A DNA stretch of 64,000 nt from an uncultured Bacilli bacterium. Lineage in GTDB: Bacteria; Bacillota_I; Bacilli_A; RF39; UBA660. This document shows, one piece after another, positions 47,070 through 57,371 of the stretch. A model generated the notes under the pieces. It saw only the letters and a program-made list of their open reading frames with translations, made no database searches and was not told the DNA's origin. The first letter of the stretch is position 1. Every line of letters starts with the position of its first letter. The translations under genes and the position numbers were made by a program. Location of the stretch: the NCBI GenBank assembly GCA_949505625.1, contig CATBQD010000002.1, positions 93,650 through 157,649 on the forward strand, given 5' to 3'.

Positions 47070-49535
47070 ATGAAGGCGTTAAAAAGAATCGTTTTTAAAA
47101 ACTTAAAATTGAATAAGAGAAGAACGGCTGGAACTGTTCTTGGCATTATTCTTTCAACTATGCTTATTTGTGTTGTTTTGTTTTTATTTTCTAGTTTTTA
47201 TTATATTATTATTGAAAGTCAAACCAATTCATTTGGATATTATCATATGCAAGTAGGCTCTTTAGATGAAAATGATATTGAAACTTTAAAACTAAACCGC
47301 GACATTAAAGAAGTATATCCTGTTTTTTCTGTTGGAACGAGTGAAATAGAAACCAATGAAAAAGAAATTAAGCAGTTTTTAGTGTTATCTATGAGTGAGA
47401 ATTCTTCAAAAAAATTAGGATATAAATTAGTAAGTGGAAGATATCCTAAAAAAGAAGATGAAATCATATTTTCTCAATCTTGGATGAAAGATATTCCATA
47501 CAGTGTTGGTGATACGATTACACTTAATATTAGCACATCAGATTTTAATTCAAAAGAAGAATTAACTGAAAATCAAAAAACATATAAAATTGTAGGAATT
47601 GCAAATTATGGAGAAGGAAGACCATATGCATTAGTTGGAAATACCAAGGATTATGCTGAACTAAATGCTTATATTGTATTAAAAAATCCTAGAAATTATA
47701 AAAGTGTATTACCAGAAATCGAAAAAAAATATTGTAATTCATTATGTATGCAGAATGAATTTATATTACAAATGGAAAGCTTTGATTTTGAAAATCCAAA
47801 TATAAAAATTGTTTTTGGAATAGGTTCTGTTATTTTATTTATTATTGTATTTATGAGTTTTTTCTGTATAAAAAATATTTTTATGATTTCAATGACTGAA
47901 AAAATGAAGTTATATGGAATGTTACGTAGTGTAGGCGCTACAAAAAAGCAGATAAGGAGAAGTATTCTTTTAGAAGGGTTTTTGCTTGGATTAATTGGAA
48001 TCCCACTTGGGATTATATTTGGTATTCTATTAATTTATTTTTTATTTTTTTGTATGAACATGATTGTTGGAGAATATTATTTTGAAAATATGAAATATTT
48101 AGAAGTCCATTTATCGATTTTACCTATACTGATGGCCACACTCTTAAGTATGATTACTATTTATTTTTCTTCTAATCGTGCAATTAGAAAGTTAAAGAGA
48201 ATTGTTCCTATTGAAGTACTAAAAAATAGTGGGGAAATTAATTCAAAAAAGATTAGAATTCCTAAATGGATTAAAAGATACATGAAAATAGGAGGAGTAA
48301 TTGCTTATAAAAATCTGAAAAGAAGCAAGAAAAAGTATCGAGCAACAGTAATCTCACTTATTGTTTGTATATGTTCTTTTGTTTTAGCAAATTCTCTCAT
48401 TAAAGAGGCTTTAAATAGTGCTAAAAATAGATTTGATATAAAAGATTATAATGTGTTTGTAGAAAATGCTCATTTACTAAATAAAGAAGAATTAAAAACA
48501 TTAAATCGTTTAAAGAACATTCGAAATTATTATAATGCTTATAATAGTGCTTATCTTTATCAATCAGACAATAAATCGGATGGTTATTTAGAAATATACG
48601 ATTTAAGTAAAATTGTAAATAATCCATATTTTTCTATTATACAGGATGGAGATTGTGAAAGTGATGCTCAAGGTTATATACATTGTTCTAGTGGGCATGC
48701 TAATTTATTAATAGTAGCTTTAGATGATACTAATTATCAGACTTATTTGAAACAATTAAATTTAGATATTAAAGAAATGGAAAAGAAAGGAATTTTAATA
48801 GACTTGCTTCCGAGTTGTACCGTTGCAAACAAAGACTGCCAAAGAGATTATATTTATACAGAACATGATATAATAGAAGGGATTTATCATGGAGAAAAAT
48901 TATCTATTGAAGTAGCAAAAGTAACTTCACTTATTCCAAATGGTGTTACAACACATGAAATGTCTTCAAAACTAATCGTGTCTCTCTCTGATTATCAAAA
49001 CCTGAATTTTAAGCTTGCCTCTATAGGAATTGATGCACAAGATCCTTACCAAACATATGAGGAAATTACAAATATAAATGATAAATTAGATGTATATAAC
49101 TATACTGCATCTCAAAGAAGAGAATATTCTTTTTTCTACCTTCTGAAGCTTCTTTTATACTGGTTTTTAGGAATAATAGCTAGTATTGCAATTATTAATA
49201 TTTTTAATACGATTACATCAAATGTTCATTTGAGACAAAATGAATTTGCAATTTTAAAAAGTATTGGAATGACAAGGAAAGAATTTCATCAAATGATTAT
49301 TTTAGAGACTATTTTTTATTCCGTAAAATCACTTATTATTGGTTCTTTCTTAGGATTCTTGGGAAGTTTTATCATTAGTAATTATATTCTTCATGAACCG
49401 TTTCATTTTCCTTATCAGTCTATTATAGTTTCTATTTTATTTATATTTGTATTTGTATTTATCGTCATGTGTTATTCTTTTTCAAAAATAAATAAACAAA
49501 ATATTATAGAAACGATTAGAAATGAAAATATATAA
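47070..49535 (+). CDS. FtsX-like ABC transporter permease
   Basis: MLRSVGATKKQIRRSILLEGFLLGLIGIPLG; duplicated FtsX domains (KSIGMTRKEFHQMIILE). Confidence 0.88.
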   Translation: MKALKRIVFKNLKLNKRRTAGTVLGIILSTMLICVVLFLFSSFYYIIIESQTNSFGYYHMQVGSLDENDIETLKLNRDIKEVYPVFSVGTSEIETNEKEIKQFLVLSMSENSSKKLGYKLVSGRYPKKEDEIIFSQSWMKDIPYSVGDTITLNISTSDFNSKEELTENQKTYKIVGIANYGEGRPYALVGNTKDYAELNAYIVLKNPRNYKSVLPEIEKKYCNSLCMQNEFILQMESFDFENPNIKIVFGIGSVILFIIVFMSFFCIKNIFMISMTEKMKLYGMLRSVGATKKQIRRSILLEGFLLGLIGIPLGIIFGILLIYFLFFCMNMIVGEYYFENMKYLEVHLSILPILMATLLSMITIYFSSNRAIRKLKRIVPIEVLKNSGEINSKKIRIPKWIKRYMKIGGVIAYKNLKRSKKKYRATVISLIVCICSFVLANSLIKEALNSAKNRFDIKDYNVFVENAHLLNKEELKTLNRLKNIRNYYNAYNSAYLYQSDNKSDGYLEIYDLSKIVNNPYFSIIQDGDCESDAQGYIHCSSGHANLLIVALDDTNYQTYLKQLNLDIKEMEKKGILIDLLPSCTVANKDCQRDYIYTEHDIIEGIYHGEKLSIEVAKVTSLIPNGVTTHEMSSKLIVSLSDYQNLNFKLASIGIDAQDPYQTYEEITNINDKLDVYNYTASQRREYSFFYLLKLLLYWFLGIIASIAIINIFNTITSNVHLRQNEFAILKSIGMTRKEFHQMIILETIFYSVKSLIIGSFLGFLGSFIISNYILHEPFHFPYQSIIVSILFIFVFVFIVMCYSFSKINKQNIIETIRNENI

Positions 49536-49582
49536 AGGCTTTCTGCCTTTTTATGTTATACTAAAAAGAGGGAGCAAATGAT

Positions 49583-50233
49583 ATGAGAATTTTATTGATT
49601 GAGGATAGTGAAATGATTATCAAAGGATTAGGATATGCACTTTCTGAAAATGGTTATGAACTTCATATAAAAAGTACAATAAAAGAAGCAGAGTTATTTT
49701 TAAATAAAAATAGAGTAGATCTTATTATATTAGATGTTTTACTACCAGATGGGGATGGCTTTTCTTTTTTCCAGAACAATATTAATAAAGAAAATATTCC
49801 AACAATATTCTTAACAGCAAAAGATGAAGAAGAGGATATTGTAAATGGTCTTATGATGGGGGCAGAAGACTATATAACAAAGCCATTTTCTACTAAAGAG
49901 CTTTTGGCACGCATTTCTAAAATATTACTTCGCCATCAAAATACAAACAAAATAAAAGTAAAAAATATTACATTTGATATAGAAAAAATGGTTGTCTATA
50001 GAGACCTTCAACCAATAGAATTTACAAGCTTAGAATTAAAGCTTTTGCATCTTTTATTTTTAAATATTGGGAAAGTCGTTTCTAGAAATACAATATTAGA
50101 TAGTATTTGGCAATGGACAGGAAATGAAGTAGATGACCATACAATAACAGTTTATTTAAAAAGAATTAGAGAAAAACTAGGAAATAATAATATTATTATT
50201 ACAGTAAAGGGAATTGGATATAGGATTGATTGA
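49583..50233 (+). CDS. OmpR-family response regulator
   Basis: RILLIEDSEMII...LIILDVLLPDGDG...AEDYITKPFSTKELLARI. Confidence 0.92.
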   Translation: MRILLIEDSEMIIKGLGYALSENGYELHIKSTIKEAELFLNKNRVDLIILDVLLPDGDGFSFFQNNINKENIPTIFLTAKDEEEDIVNGLMMGAEDYITKPFSTKELLARISKILLRHQNTNKIKVKNITFDIEKMVVYRDLQPIEFTSLELKLLHLLFLNIGKVVSRNTILDSIWQWTGNEVDDHTITVYLKRIREKLGNNNIIITVKGIGYRID

Positions 50234-50234
50234 T

Positions 50235-51443
50235 ATGGAAAATAAAGTATTGTTAAAAAAATATTTAAAAAAAACAGGTTTTACTTTAATATTATTTCTA
50301 ATCTTATTTCTGTTTTTCCAAAAAGGAACGTATCAAATTTATGTTATTCGTACGAATCAGAAAATAAACGCAATTTTAGAAAAGGTTATAGAACAATATC
50401 CAAATGTTTCTAAAAATGAATTAATTGAATTACTAAATAGTAAAAGTGTTAAAAGTTCATTAGCAAGTGATTATGGAATTGATATAAATAAAGAATCTTA
50501 TTTACCAGAAAATGATAGACAACTTTTTTGGAACATACTATTCAGTATTCTGTTTTTTCTTATTTTGATAGGTGTATTAGGAAAACTATTTTTAGAATAT
50601 CAAAATAAAAAAGATAAAGAACTTCAGTCGATTATAAAGTTGATAGAACAAATTAATCGAAAAAATTACGAAATTGATATTGATACAATGTCAGAAGATG
50701 AATTTTCTATTTTAAAAAATGAAATTTATAAAACAACATTGCTTTTGAAAGAAGAAGCTGAAGTTTCCAAAAAGGATAAATTAGAATTAAAGAAATCATT
50801 ATCTGATATTTCACATCAACTAAAAACACCGCTTTCCTCTATTTTAATTCTTTTAGATAATATGATTGATAATCCTAATATGGAACAAAAGGTAAGAGAG
50901 GAATTTATTCATGATATAAAAAGAGAAATCATGAACATTAAATTTTTAGTAGGAACGATTCTTAAATTAGCGCAGTTAGATTCTAATACTGTAAAATTTC
51001 TAAATGAACCAGTTTCCATTTCAAAATTATTAACGGAAGCAAAAGAAAATGTACAAGCATTATGTGATTTAAGAAATGTTTATATAGAAGTATATTTGGA
51101 TAAAGAAAGTAAAATCAATTGCGATCTTAAATGGCAGGTTGAAGCGATCACCAATATTTTAAAAAATTGTGTAGAACATTCTTTTTCAAATACAAATGTA
51201 ACAGTTCATGTAGTAAGCACTCCACTTTATGTTAAAATTTATATTGAGAATATTGGAAATCCAATTGATAGAAAAGATCTACCCCACATTTTTAAGCGTT
51301 TTTATAAAGGAAAAAATTCTAGAGAGGATAGCATTGGAATAGGGCTTTCGCTTTCTAAAAAGATTATTGAAAGTGCGAATGGTACAATTTATGTAATTTC
51401 TAATAATGAGAAGACTGAATTTCAAATTACTTATTTTATATAG
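50235..51443 (+). CDS. Sensor histidine kinase
   Basis: SDISHQLKTPLSSIL; LKNCVEHSF; DSIGIGLSLSKKIIES. Confidence 0.92.
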   Translation: MENKVLLKKYLKKTGFTLILFLILFLFFQKGTYQIYVIRTNQKINAILEKVIEQYPNVSKNELIELLNSKSVKSSLASDYGIDINKESYLPENDRQLFWNILFSILFFLILIGVLGKLFLEYQNKKDKELQSIIKLIEQINRKNYEIDIDTMSEDEFSILKNEIYKTTLLLKEEAEVSKKDKLELKKSLSDISHQLKTPLSSILILLDNMIDNPNMEQKVREEFIHDIKREIMNIKFLVGTILKLAQLDSNTVKFLNEPVSISKLLTEAKENVQALCDLRNVYIEVYLDKESKINCDLKWQVEAITNILKNCVEHSFSNTNVTVHVVSTPLYVKIYIENIGNPIDRKDLPHIFKRFYKGKNSREDSIGIGLSLSKKIIESANGTIYVISNNEKTEFQITYFI

Positions 51444-51517
51444 TTAGTTGCACTTATTATAGAAAGATAAAAAAATTAGATAAGAAGATGATTTGATTAT
51501 CTTTTTTTATTTTCGCC

Positions 51518-51571
51518 TTGACAATTGAATAGACGTTCAACTATAATAAATATGGTTGAACAATTATTCAA
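51518..51571 (+). promoter_or_regulatory. Promoter of cadC-like/cadA-like operon with two ArsR/SmtB-type TTGAA-N6-TTCAA operators
   Basis: -35 TTGACA 51518-51523, -10 TATAAT 51542-51547; TTGAA-N6-TTCAA at 51525-51540 and 51556-51571. Confidence 0.75.
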
Positions 51572-51600
51572 TTATACATAAGATGTAATAGGAGGTTTTT

Positions 51601-51963
51601 ATGGGAAGAAATGAATTTACTTGTGACTGTAATATTATTCATCAAAAAGCAGTAGATGAAGTGTTACAAAAAATGCCGACAGAAAATACTTTTAATCATT
51701 TGGCTGATTTATTTAAATTAATTGGAGATACTACAAGATGTAGAATTCTATTTGCACTTGATAACGATGAAATGTGTGTGTGTGATTTAGCCAATGTTCT
51801 AAATATGACGAAATCTTCTATATCACATCAACTTGCGGTTTTAAGAAGAAGTGGAGTTGTTCGATGTAGAAAAAGTGGAAAAGAAGTGTATTATACTTTG
51901 GATGATGAGCATATAGTGAAACTATTTGAAATCGGACTAGAACATATTAACCATAGAGGTTAG
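51601..51963 (+). CDS. ArsR/SmtB family metalloregulator (CadC-like)
   Basis: LADLFKLIGDTTRCRILFALDNDEMCVCDLANVLNMTKSSISHQLAVLRRSGVV. Confidence 0.92.
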   Translation: MGRNEFTCDCNIIHQKAVDEVLQKMPTENTFNHLADLFKLIGDTTRCRILFALDNDEMCVCDLANVLNMTKSSISHQLAVLRRSGVVRCRKSGKEVYYTLDDEHIVKLFEIGLEHINHRG

Positions 51964-51976
51964 AAAGGAAGATAAC

Positions 51977-54061
51977 ATGATGAAATATCAATTTCAAATG
52001 CATAGTTTAGATTGTGCGAATTGTGCAAACAAATTAGAAAATTCTTTTAAGAAAGTGAAAGGTATTAAAAATGTTACTGTTAATTTTATGACTCAAACTC
52101 TGGTTTTTGAATGTAAAGAAGAACAGAAAAATGATATTTTAAAAGAAATTGAAGCAATTATTCAAAAAGAAGAACCAGAAGTAACTTTAAAAGAAAAAAA
52201 AACTAACGAAGATAGAGATTTTAAAATACGATTGATTCAAATTATTATTTCATTTGTACTTTTAATAATTGCATTATTTTTAAAAGACACAAAAGAATTG
52301 TTTTCGTTGATATTATATGTGATTTCTTATTTCTTTGTTGGATATGAGGTATTATTAAAAGCGATTCGTAATATTATTCATGGAAAAGTATTTGATGAAA
52401 ACTTTTTGATGGCAATTGCAACGATTGGAGCCTTTGCCATTAAAGAGTATCCAGAAGCTGTGGCGGTTATGCTTTTTTATCAGATCGGAGAATTGTTTCA
52501 AGATTATGCGGTAGATAAATCAAGAAAATCGGTGACAAGTTTGATGGATATGAGACCTGATTATGCGAATATCTTTCGCGATGGGGAGCTTTTAAAAGTA
52601 GATCCTAATGAGGTAAAGATTGGAGAAATAATACTTGTTAAACCTGGCGAAAGGATTCCTTTAGATGGTATTGTAGTTGAAGGAGAATCTATGCTTAATA
52701 CAAGTGCTTTAACAGGAGAGTCGGTTCCAAGAAAAGTGACTACAGATGATGAGGTATTAAGTGGATGCATCAATAATGATGGAATGTTAAAAATTAAAGT
52801 AGATAAAGAATTTGGTGAATCGACTGTAAGTAAGATTTTAGATTTGGTGGAAAATGCAAGTAGCAAAAAATCAAAATCAGAAAATTTTATTAGTAAATTT
52901 GCAAAATTTTATACACCTATTGTTGTTGTAATAGCCATTTTCTTGGCTGTAATTCCTCCAATGATACAAAAAGAAGCTACATTTATAGAATGGATGTATA
53001 GATCCCTATCATTTTTAGTAGTGTCTTGTCCTTGTGCATTGGTTATTTCTATTCCATTATCGTTTTTTAGTGGAATAGGAGCTGCTTCTAAAATGGGAGT
53101 TTTGATAAAGGGAAGTAATTATTTAGAAGCACTTGCCAATGCTGAAGTTGTTGTATGTGATAAAACCGGAACTTTGACAGAAGGAGTTTTTAGTGTTCAG
53201 AAAATAGAAGCTATTAAATATTCTAATGATGAGTTATTAAAATATGCAGCAATGGTAGAGAGCTTTTCAAATCATCCTATTTCTCTTTCTTTAAAACAAG
53301 CATATTGTGAAGAATTTGATCAAAATTTAGTCACTGAGATTCAAGAGTTTCCTGGTAAAGGTGTTATGGCAAAAGTGGACGGAAAAACAGTTTTAGTAGG
53401 AAATGAGAAATTGATGCTGGAATTTCATATTAAAATTGAAAAAAATAAAGAAATTGGTACTATTTTATATGTTGCTATTGATGGCCTATTTGCAGGGACA
53501 ATATTAATTTCAGATAAAATCAAGGAAGATTCTTATAAGGCAATTCGGTCATTTAAAAATAATAATATAGATAAAATTGTTATGTTGACAGGAGACCATG
53601 AAAATGTGAGTAAATATGTTTCTGAAACTTTGAACTTAGATGAATATCATGCTGAATTATTACCAACTGATAAAGTGTCTTGGGTAGAAAAATTAATGGC
53701 CAAAAAATCATCAAATGGAAAATTAATATTTATGGGAGATGGAATGAATGACGCTCCAGTGCTAGCTTTATCAGATGTCGGAGTTGCTATGGGTGGTCTT
53801 GGAAGTGATGCTGCAATAGAAGCAGCAGATGTGGTGATTATGACAGACACTCCATCAAAACTTGCTAATTCTATAAAGCTTTCTAAAAAAACAATGAGAA
53901 TTGTGAAACAGAATATTATTTTTGCAATTGCTGTAAAAATAGGAGTATTAATATTGAGTGCTTTTGGAATTGTAAGTATGTGGGCTGCAGTTTTTGCGGA
54001 TGTGGGGGTGTCTGTATTAGCGATTCTAAATTCCTTAAGAATTTTAAAAACAAAATTTTAA
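51977..54061 (+). CDS. cadA: Heavy-metal P1B-type ATPase (Cd/Zn/Pb type, CadA/ZntA-like)
   Basis: HMA LDCANCANKLE; SCPCALVIS; CDKTGTLTEG; GDGMNDAPVLA. Confidence 0.92.
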   Translation: MMKYQFQMHSLDCANCANKLENSFKKVKGIKNVTVNFMTQTLVFECKEEQKNDILKEIEAIIQKEEPEVTLKEKKTNEDRDFKIRLIQIIISFVLLIIALFLKDTKELFSLILYVISYFFVGYEVLLKAIRNIIHGKVFDENFLMAIATIGAFAIKEYPEAVAVMLFYQIGELFQDYAVDKSRKSVTSLMDMRPDYANIFRDGELLKVDPNEVKIGEIILVKPGERIPLDGIVVEGESMLNTSALTGESVPRKVTTDDEVLSGCINNDGMLKIKVDKEFGESTVSKILDLVENASSKKSKSENFISKFAKFYTPIVVVIAIFLAVIPPMIQKEATFIEWMYRSLSFLVVSCPCALVISIPLSFFSGIGAASKMGVLIKGSNYLEALANAEVVVCDKTGTLTEGVFSVQKIEAIKYSNDELLKYAAMVESFSNHPISLSLKQAYCEEFDQNLVTEIQEFPGKGVMAKVDGKTVLVGNEKLMLEFHIKIEKNKEIGTILYVAIDGLFAGTILISDKIKEDSYKAIRSFKNNNIDKIVMLTGDHENVSKYVSETLNLDEYHAELLPTDKVSWVEKLMAKKSSNGKLIFMGDGMNDAPVLALSDVGVAMGGLGSDAAIEAADVVIMTDTPSKLANSIKLSKKTMRIVKQNIIFAIAVKIGVLILSAFGIVSMWAAVFADVGVSVLAILNSLRILKTKF

Positions 54062-54152
54062 ATCTTGTAAAATATCTTGAAATAATTAGAATAGGTTTTT
54101 ATCAGAAATTATATGTGTTATGATTTATTATTTTATCTTTTAATTCTTTATA

Positions 54153-54178
54153 GGTGGATTCTTTGATCCATCTTTTTT
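54153..54178 (+). terminator. Rho-independent terminator
   Basis: GGTGGATtctttgATCCATCTTTTTT. Confidence 0.8.
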
Positions 54179-54267
54179 GTTTGTATAGAATTTGGTAGTG
54201 AACTATGCTATAATGATAGTATTAATAATCATTTAAAAGATGTATTGATGAAGGCAGGTAGACTATA

Positions 54268-54471
54268 ATGAGCAAATATGAACCATTGTGGGAATATTTA
54301 AAATTTCAAAAAAAGGATAATTATACATTATCTTATTCAGAAATAAAAAATATATTAGGATTTGATATAGATCATTCTTTTTTATCTTATAAAAAAGAAT
54401 TGAAAGAATATGGATACGAAGTTAGTAAAATATCAATGAAAGAAAAAATAGTAATTTTTAAAAAAATATAA
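54268..54471 (+). CDS. Small DUF7662-like protein
   Basis: MSKYEPLWEYLKFQKKDNYTLSYSEIKNILGFDIDHSFLSYKKELKEYGYEV. Confidence 0.65.
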   Translation: MSKYEPLWEYLKFQKKDNYTLSYSEIKNILGFDIDHSFLSYKKELKEYGYEVSKISMKEKIVIFKKI

Positions 54472-54744
54472 CAATAATCTAACTTGAAGGTAAGGTATAT
54501 ATAACATTGTATTCTGGATTGGTTTGTTTTCTTAGCGTTAAATAATTATTAGAATTGAATAAATAAGGTATATGATATTTGTATCTGGGCTATTATGATT
54601 ATTTTATATAATTATCTTTATAATATATTAGTTTTGAAGAAAGAATTTGATTATTAAAATAAAATTTATTTATAAAGAGTTGGCTAGGATAGAATAAATG
54701 ATATTCATATTTAATGAAAGCTGTATTTTTATGGAGGGGAAAAT

Positions 54745-55338
54745 TTGAAAACAGAAAATATTGCTATACTTGATACAGAAACAACATGGAAGAATCATTT
54801 GATGTCAATAGGAATTGTAATTGCTGCAGATGAGACGTTTGAGATTGTGGATAAAAGATATTATATATTACTTCCTAATAAGTATGAAGGCGGTATGTAT
54901 ATAAGAGCTCTATATATAAATGGAGTGCATGTCGATAAGGAAGGCTCAAGACAAACTATTATTGAAGATATAAAAAACTTTTTAAAAGCTCATAATGTTC
55001 AGCGGATATTTGCTTATAATGCTTTATTTGATTACGGACAATTACCAGAATTAGATTATTTTAAATGGTATGATATTATGAAGGTTGCAGCTTATAAACA
55101 GTATAATTATAAGATTCCAATTGATGCTGAATGTTTTAAAACAGGGAGATTAAAGTGTGGTTTTGGAGTTGAAAATATGTACCAACTTTTAAGTGGTAAC
55201 TATCGTTATTGTGAAACACATAATGCTCTTTTGGATGCAAGAGACGAACTTGCTATTATGAAAATGATGAATGTCTCTATAGAAAGATATGAACAAGCTA
55301 AAATAGGTACTTATAAAACAAATTCTTATAGTAAGTAA
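54745..55338 (+). CDS. DnaQ-like 3'-5' exonuclease
   Basis: IAILDTETTW; FAYNALFDYGQL; THNALLDARDEL (DEDD-type). TTG start after GGAGGGG. Confidence 0.8.
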   Translation: MKTENIAILDTETTWKNHLMSIGIVIAADETFEIVDKRYYILLPNKYEGGMYIRALYINGVHVDKEGSRQTIIEDIKNFLKAHNVQRIFAYNALFDYGQLPELDYFKWYDIMKVAAYKQYNYKIPIDAECFKTGRLKCGFGVENMYQLLSGNYRYCETHNALLDARDELAIMKMMNVSIERYEQAKIGTYKTNSYSK

Positions 55339-55434
55339 TTTGTTTTTTATTTTAGTTTTAAAATAATAAAAAAAAACGCTTGACTTAAAGCTCACTTTAA
55401 ACTGTATAATCTTTTTTATAAGAGGAAATATAAT

Positions 55435-56034
55435 ATGAAAAAAATTTTAAGTTTATTGTTTATTTTTGCTTTGATAATTGGAGTAACAGGATGTGAGAAT
55501 GTAGAAACAAAGAAGGAACAGAAAAATGATAAGGGAGGTTATACAGAATTGAATAAAGATAGTAAAAGCTTAGTATTGTATTTTAGTGCGACAGGCACAA
55601 CAGAAAAAGTGGCTAAGATGATTAGTGAAGCGACAAATAGTAACATCATAGAAATTGTACCAAAAGATAAATATATATCTGATGATTTAAATTATAATAA
55701 AGATGATACAAGGGCAAATAGAGAAATGAATGATTTAAATGCTAGACCAGAAATAGAAAATGAAATTAATATAGTGCAATATGATACCATTTATATCGGT
55801 TATCCTATTTGGTGGGGAACAAATCCTAGAATCATTTTAACTTTATTAGATAATGTTGATTTCAAAGGTAAAAATGTCGCTTTGTTCTGTACTTCTGGTG
55901 GAAGTGGAATTGAACAGAGCGTAGCTGATTTGAAAGAATATAATAGTGAAGTTAATTGGTTAGGTGGAAGAAGGTTTTCTTCGAATGTTTCACAAGATGA
56001 GCTACAAGATTGGATAAATAGTTTGAATTATTAG
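55435..56034 (+). CDS. Flavodoxin lipoprotein
   Basis: Lipobox VTGCEN; LVLYFSATGTTEKVAKMI; YIGYPIWWGTNPRIILTLL. Confidence 0.9.
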   Translation: MKKILSLLFIFALIIGVTGCENVETKKEQKNDKGGYTELNKDSKSLVLYFSATGTTEKVAKMISEATNSNIIEIVPKDKYISDDLNYNKDDTRANREMNDLNARPEIENEINIVQYDTIYIGYPIWWGTNPRIILTLLDNVDFKGKNVALFCTSGGSGIEQSVADLKEYNSEVNWLGGRRFSSNVSQDELQDWINSLNY

Positions 56035-56049
56035 AAAGGAAAATAGAGA

Positions 56050-56475
56050 ATGGAAAATCAAGATTTTGATAAATTAAATATATTTGGAAAAGGGGAACCA
56101 AATATTAATTTCGTACAATATTTTAAAGGAAATTCTTTTCTGAACCCTCTTACGAACCCCAAAGAGTGCCCCCTTTTTTTAGCCAATGTAACATTTGAAC
56201 CAGGGTGCAGAAACAATTGGCATATTCATAAATCGACTTCTGGTGGTGGACAAATTTTGGTTTGCATAGCAGGGTCTGGCTGGTACGGGGAAGAAGGAAA
56301 AGAACCAGTCAGTTTGGAACCAGGAATGGTTATCAATATTCCAGCTAATGTAAAACATTGGCATGGCGCTAAGAAAGATTCTTGGTTTAGCCATATTAGT
56401 GTTGAGGTTCCTGGAGAAAACATTCAAAACGAATGGTTAGAAGACGTATCAGATGAATATTATGACAATTTATAA
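56050..56475 (+). CDS. Cupin domain protein
   Basis: FEPGCRNNWHIHKSTSGGGQILVCIAGSGWYGEEG...PGMVINIPANVKHWHGA. Confidence 0.88.
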   Translation: MENQDFDKLNIFGKGEPNINFVQYFKGNSFLNPLTNPKECPLFLANVTFEPGCRNNWHIHKSTSGGGQILVCIAGSGWYGEEGKEPVSLEPGMVINIPANVKHWHGAKKDSWFSHISVEVPGENIQNEWLEDVSDEYYDNL

Positions 56476-56721
56476 AAGGACCCTGAATGAAGTCAATCCA
56501 CTATGTTAGATGATTGACTTTTTAAAAAATAATTTTTCTCAGTATTTACAATAATTATCTTTTGTTTTATAGAGATGTAATCTATTTAAAGGATGATATC
56601 GTGAAAATAGGAAAGTGTGAGTGAAAGGCAGAATATTTCTCGATAGAATGAGTGAACCAGCAGTATGTTTCATTTTTTAGGTGTAAATAGTATGATTGTT
56701 TTATGTAAGGAGGATTTTGTC

Positions 56722-57231
56722 ATGGATCAAATAAAAATTGGGAAATTTATTGCAGAATGTAGAAAAAAACAGAATTTAACACAAGAACAATTAGCTGGAA
56801 CATTGAATATTACAAAAAATGCAGTTAGTAAATGGGAACGAGGATTAAGTTTAATGGATATGTCATTATTAAAACCATTAAGTCAAATTCTTGGAGTTTC
56901 CATTACAGAAATCTTAAATGGAGAAACTCTAAAAGAAGAAGAAATGATGAATAAAAGTGAGGAAACAATAGTCCAATTATCAGAATTATATGATTTAAAA
57001 TCAACCAGGTATGGAATTATTGGAATGGCATTGGTTTTTATATTATTGGTCGTTATTTCAGCTTTTAAGGGCTTCCCAATAACTGGTTTAACGAGTTTAA
57101 TTTGTGCTTATAATGCAATTGCGTTTTTTAGTAAATATAGATTTGAAAAAGATCAAACCAATTTATTTACTAGTGTAATGTTTATGATTGCATCAGTATC
57201 AAATTTTATGGCTTTTATCATAAATAATTAA
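56722..57231 (+). CDS. XRE-type HTH regulator with C-terminal TM segments
   Basis: IGKFIAECRKKQNLTQEQLAGTLNITKNAVSKWERGLSLMD. Confidence 0.85.
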   Translation: MDQIKIGKFIAECRKKQNLTQEQLAGTLNITKNAVSKWERGLSLMDMSLLKPLSQILGVSITEILNGETLKEEEMMNKSEETIVQLSELYDLKSTRYGIIGMALVFILLVVISAFKGFPITGLTSLICAYNAIAFFSKYRFEKDQTNLFTSVMFMIASVSNFMAFIINN

Positions 57232-57244
57232 AGGCGGGGATATA

Positions 57245-57360
57245 ATGAGTAAATATAATCGATTGTGGGAGTATTTAAAAAAATAAACAAGATTGTTATC
57301 AATTATCTTATGCAGAAATAAGATATATTTTACCCAGATAAAATAGTGTCTTTTTAAGAA
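57245..57360 (+). pseudogene. Frameshifted DUF7662-like paralog
   Basis: MSKYNRLWEYLKK* then, one frame over, KQDCYQLSYAEIRYILPR*; parallels intact MSKYEPLWEYLKFQKKDNYTLSYSEIKNIL at 54268. Confidence 0.75.
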
Positions 57361-57371
57361 GGGGGAGAAGA

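Noticed and set aside
27007-51443. Lantibiotic/bacteriocin biosynthesis locus linked to the ABC/TCS modules
   Set aside because: No LanB/C/M, radical SAM or precursor-like leader peptides identified; modules look like sensing/resistance only.
52561-53850. Minus-strand ORFs inside cadA-like gene
   Set aside because: Ser/Pro/Ile-rich antisense translations of a well-conserved P-type ATPase.
54480-54744. Long AT-rich intergenic region as ncRNA or gene remnant
   Set aside because: No stable GC-containing hairpins or recognisable translated fragments found by eye.
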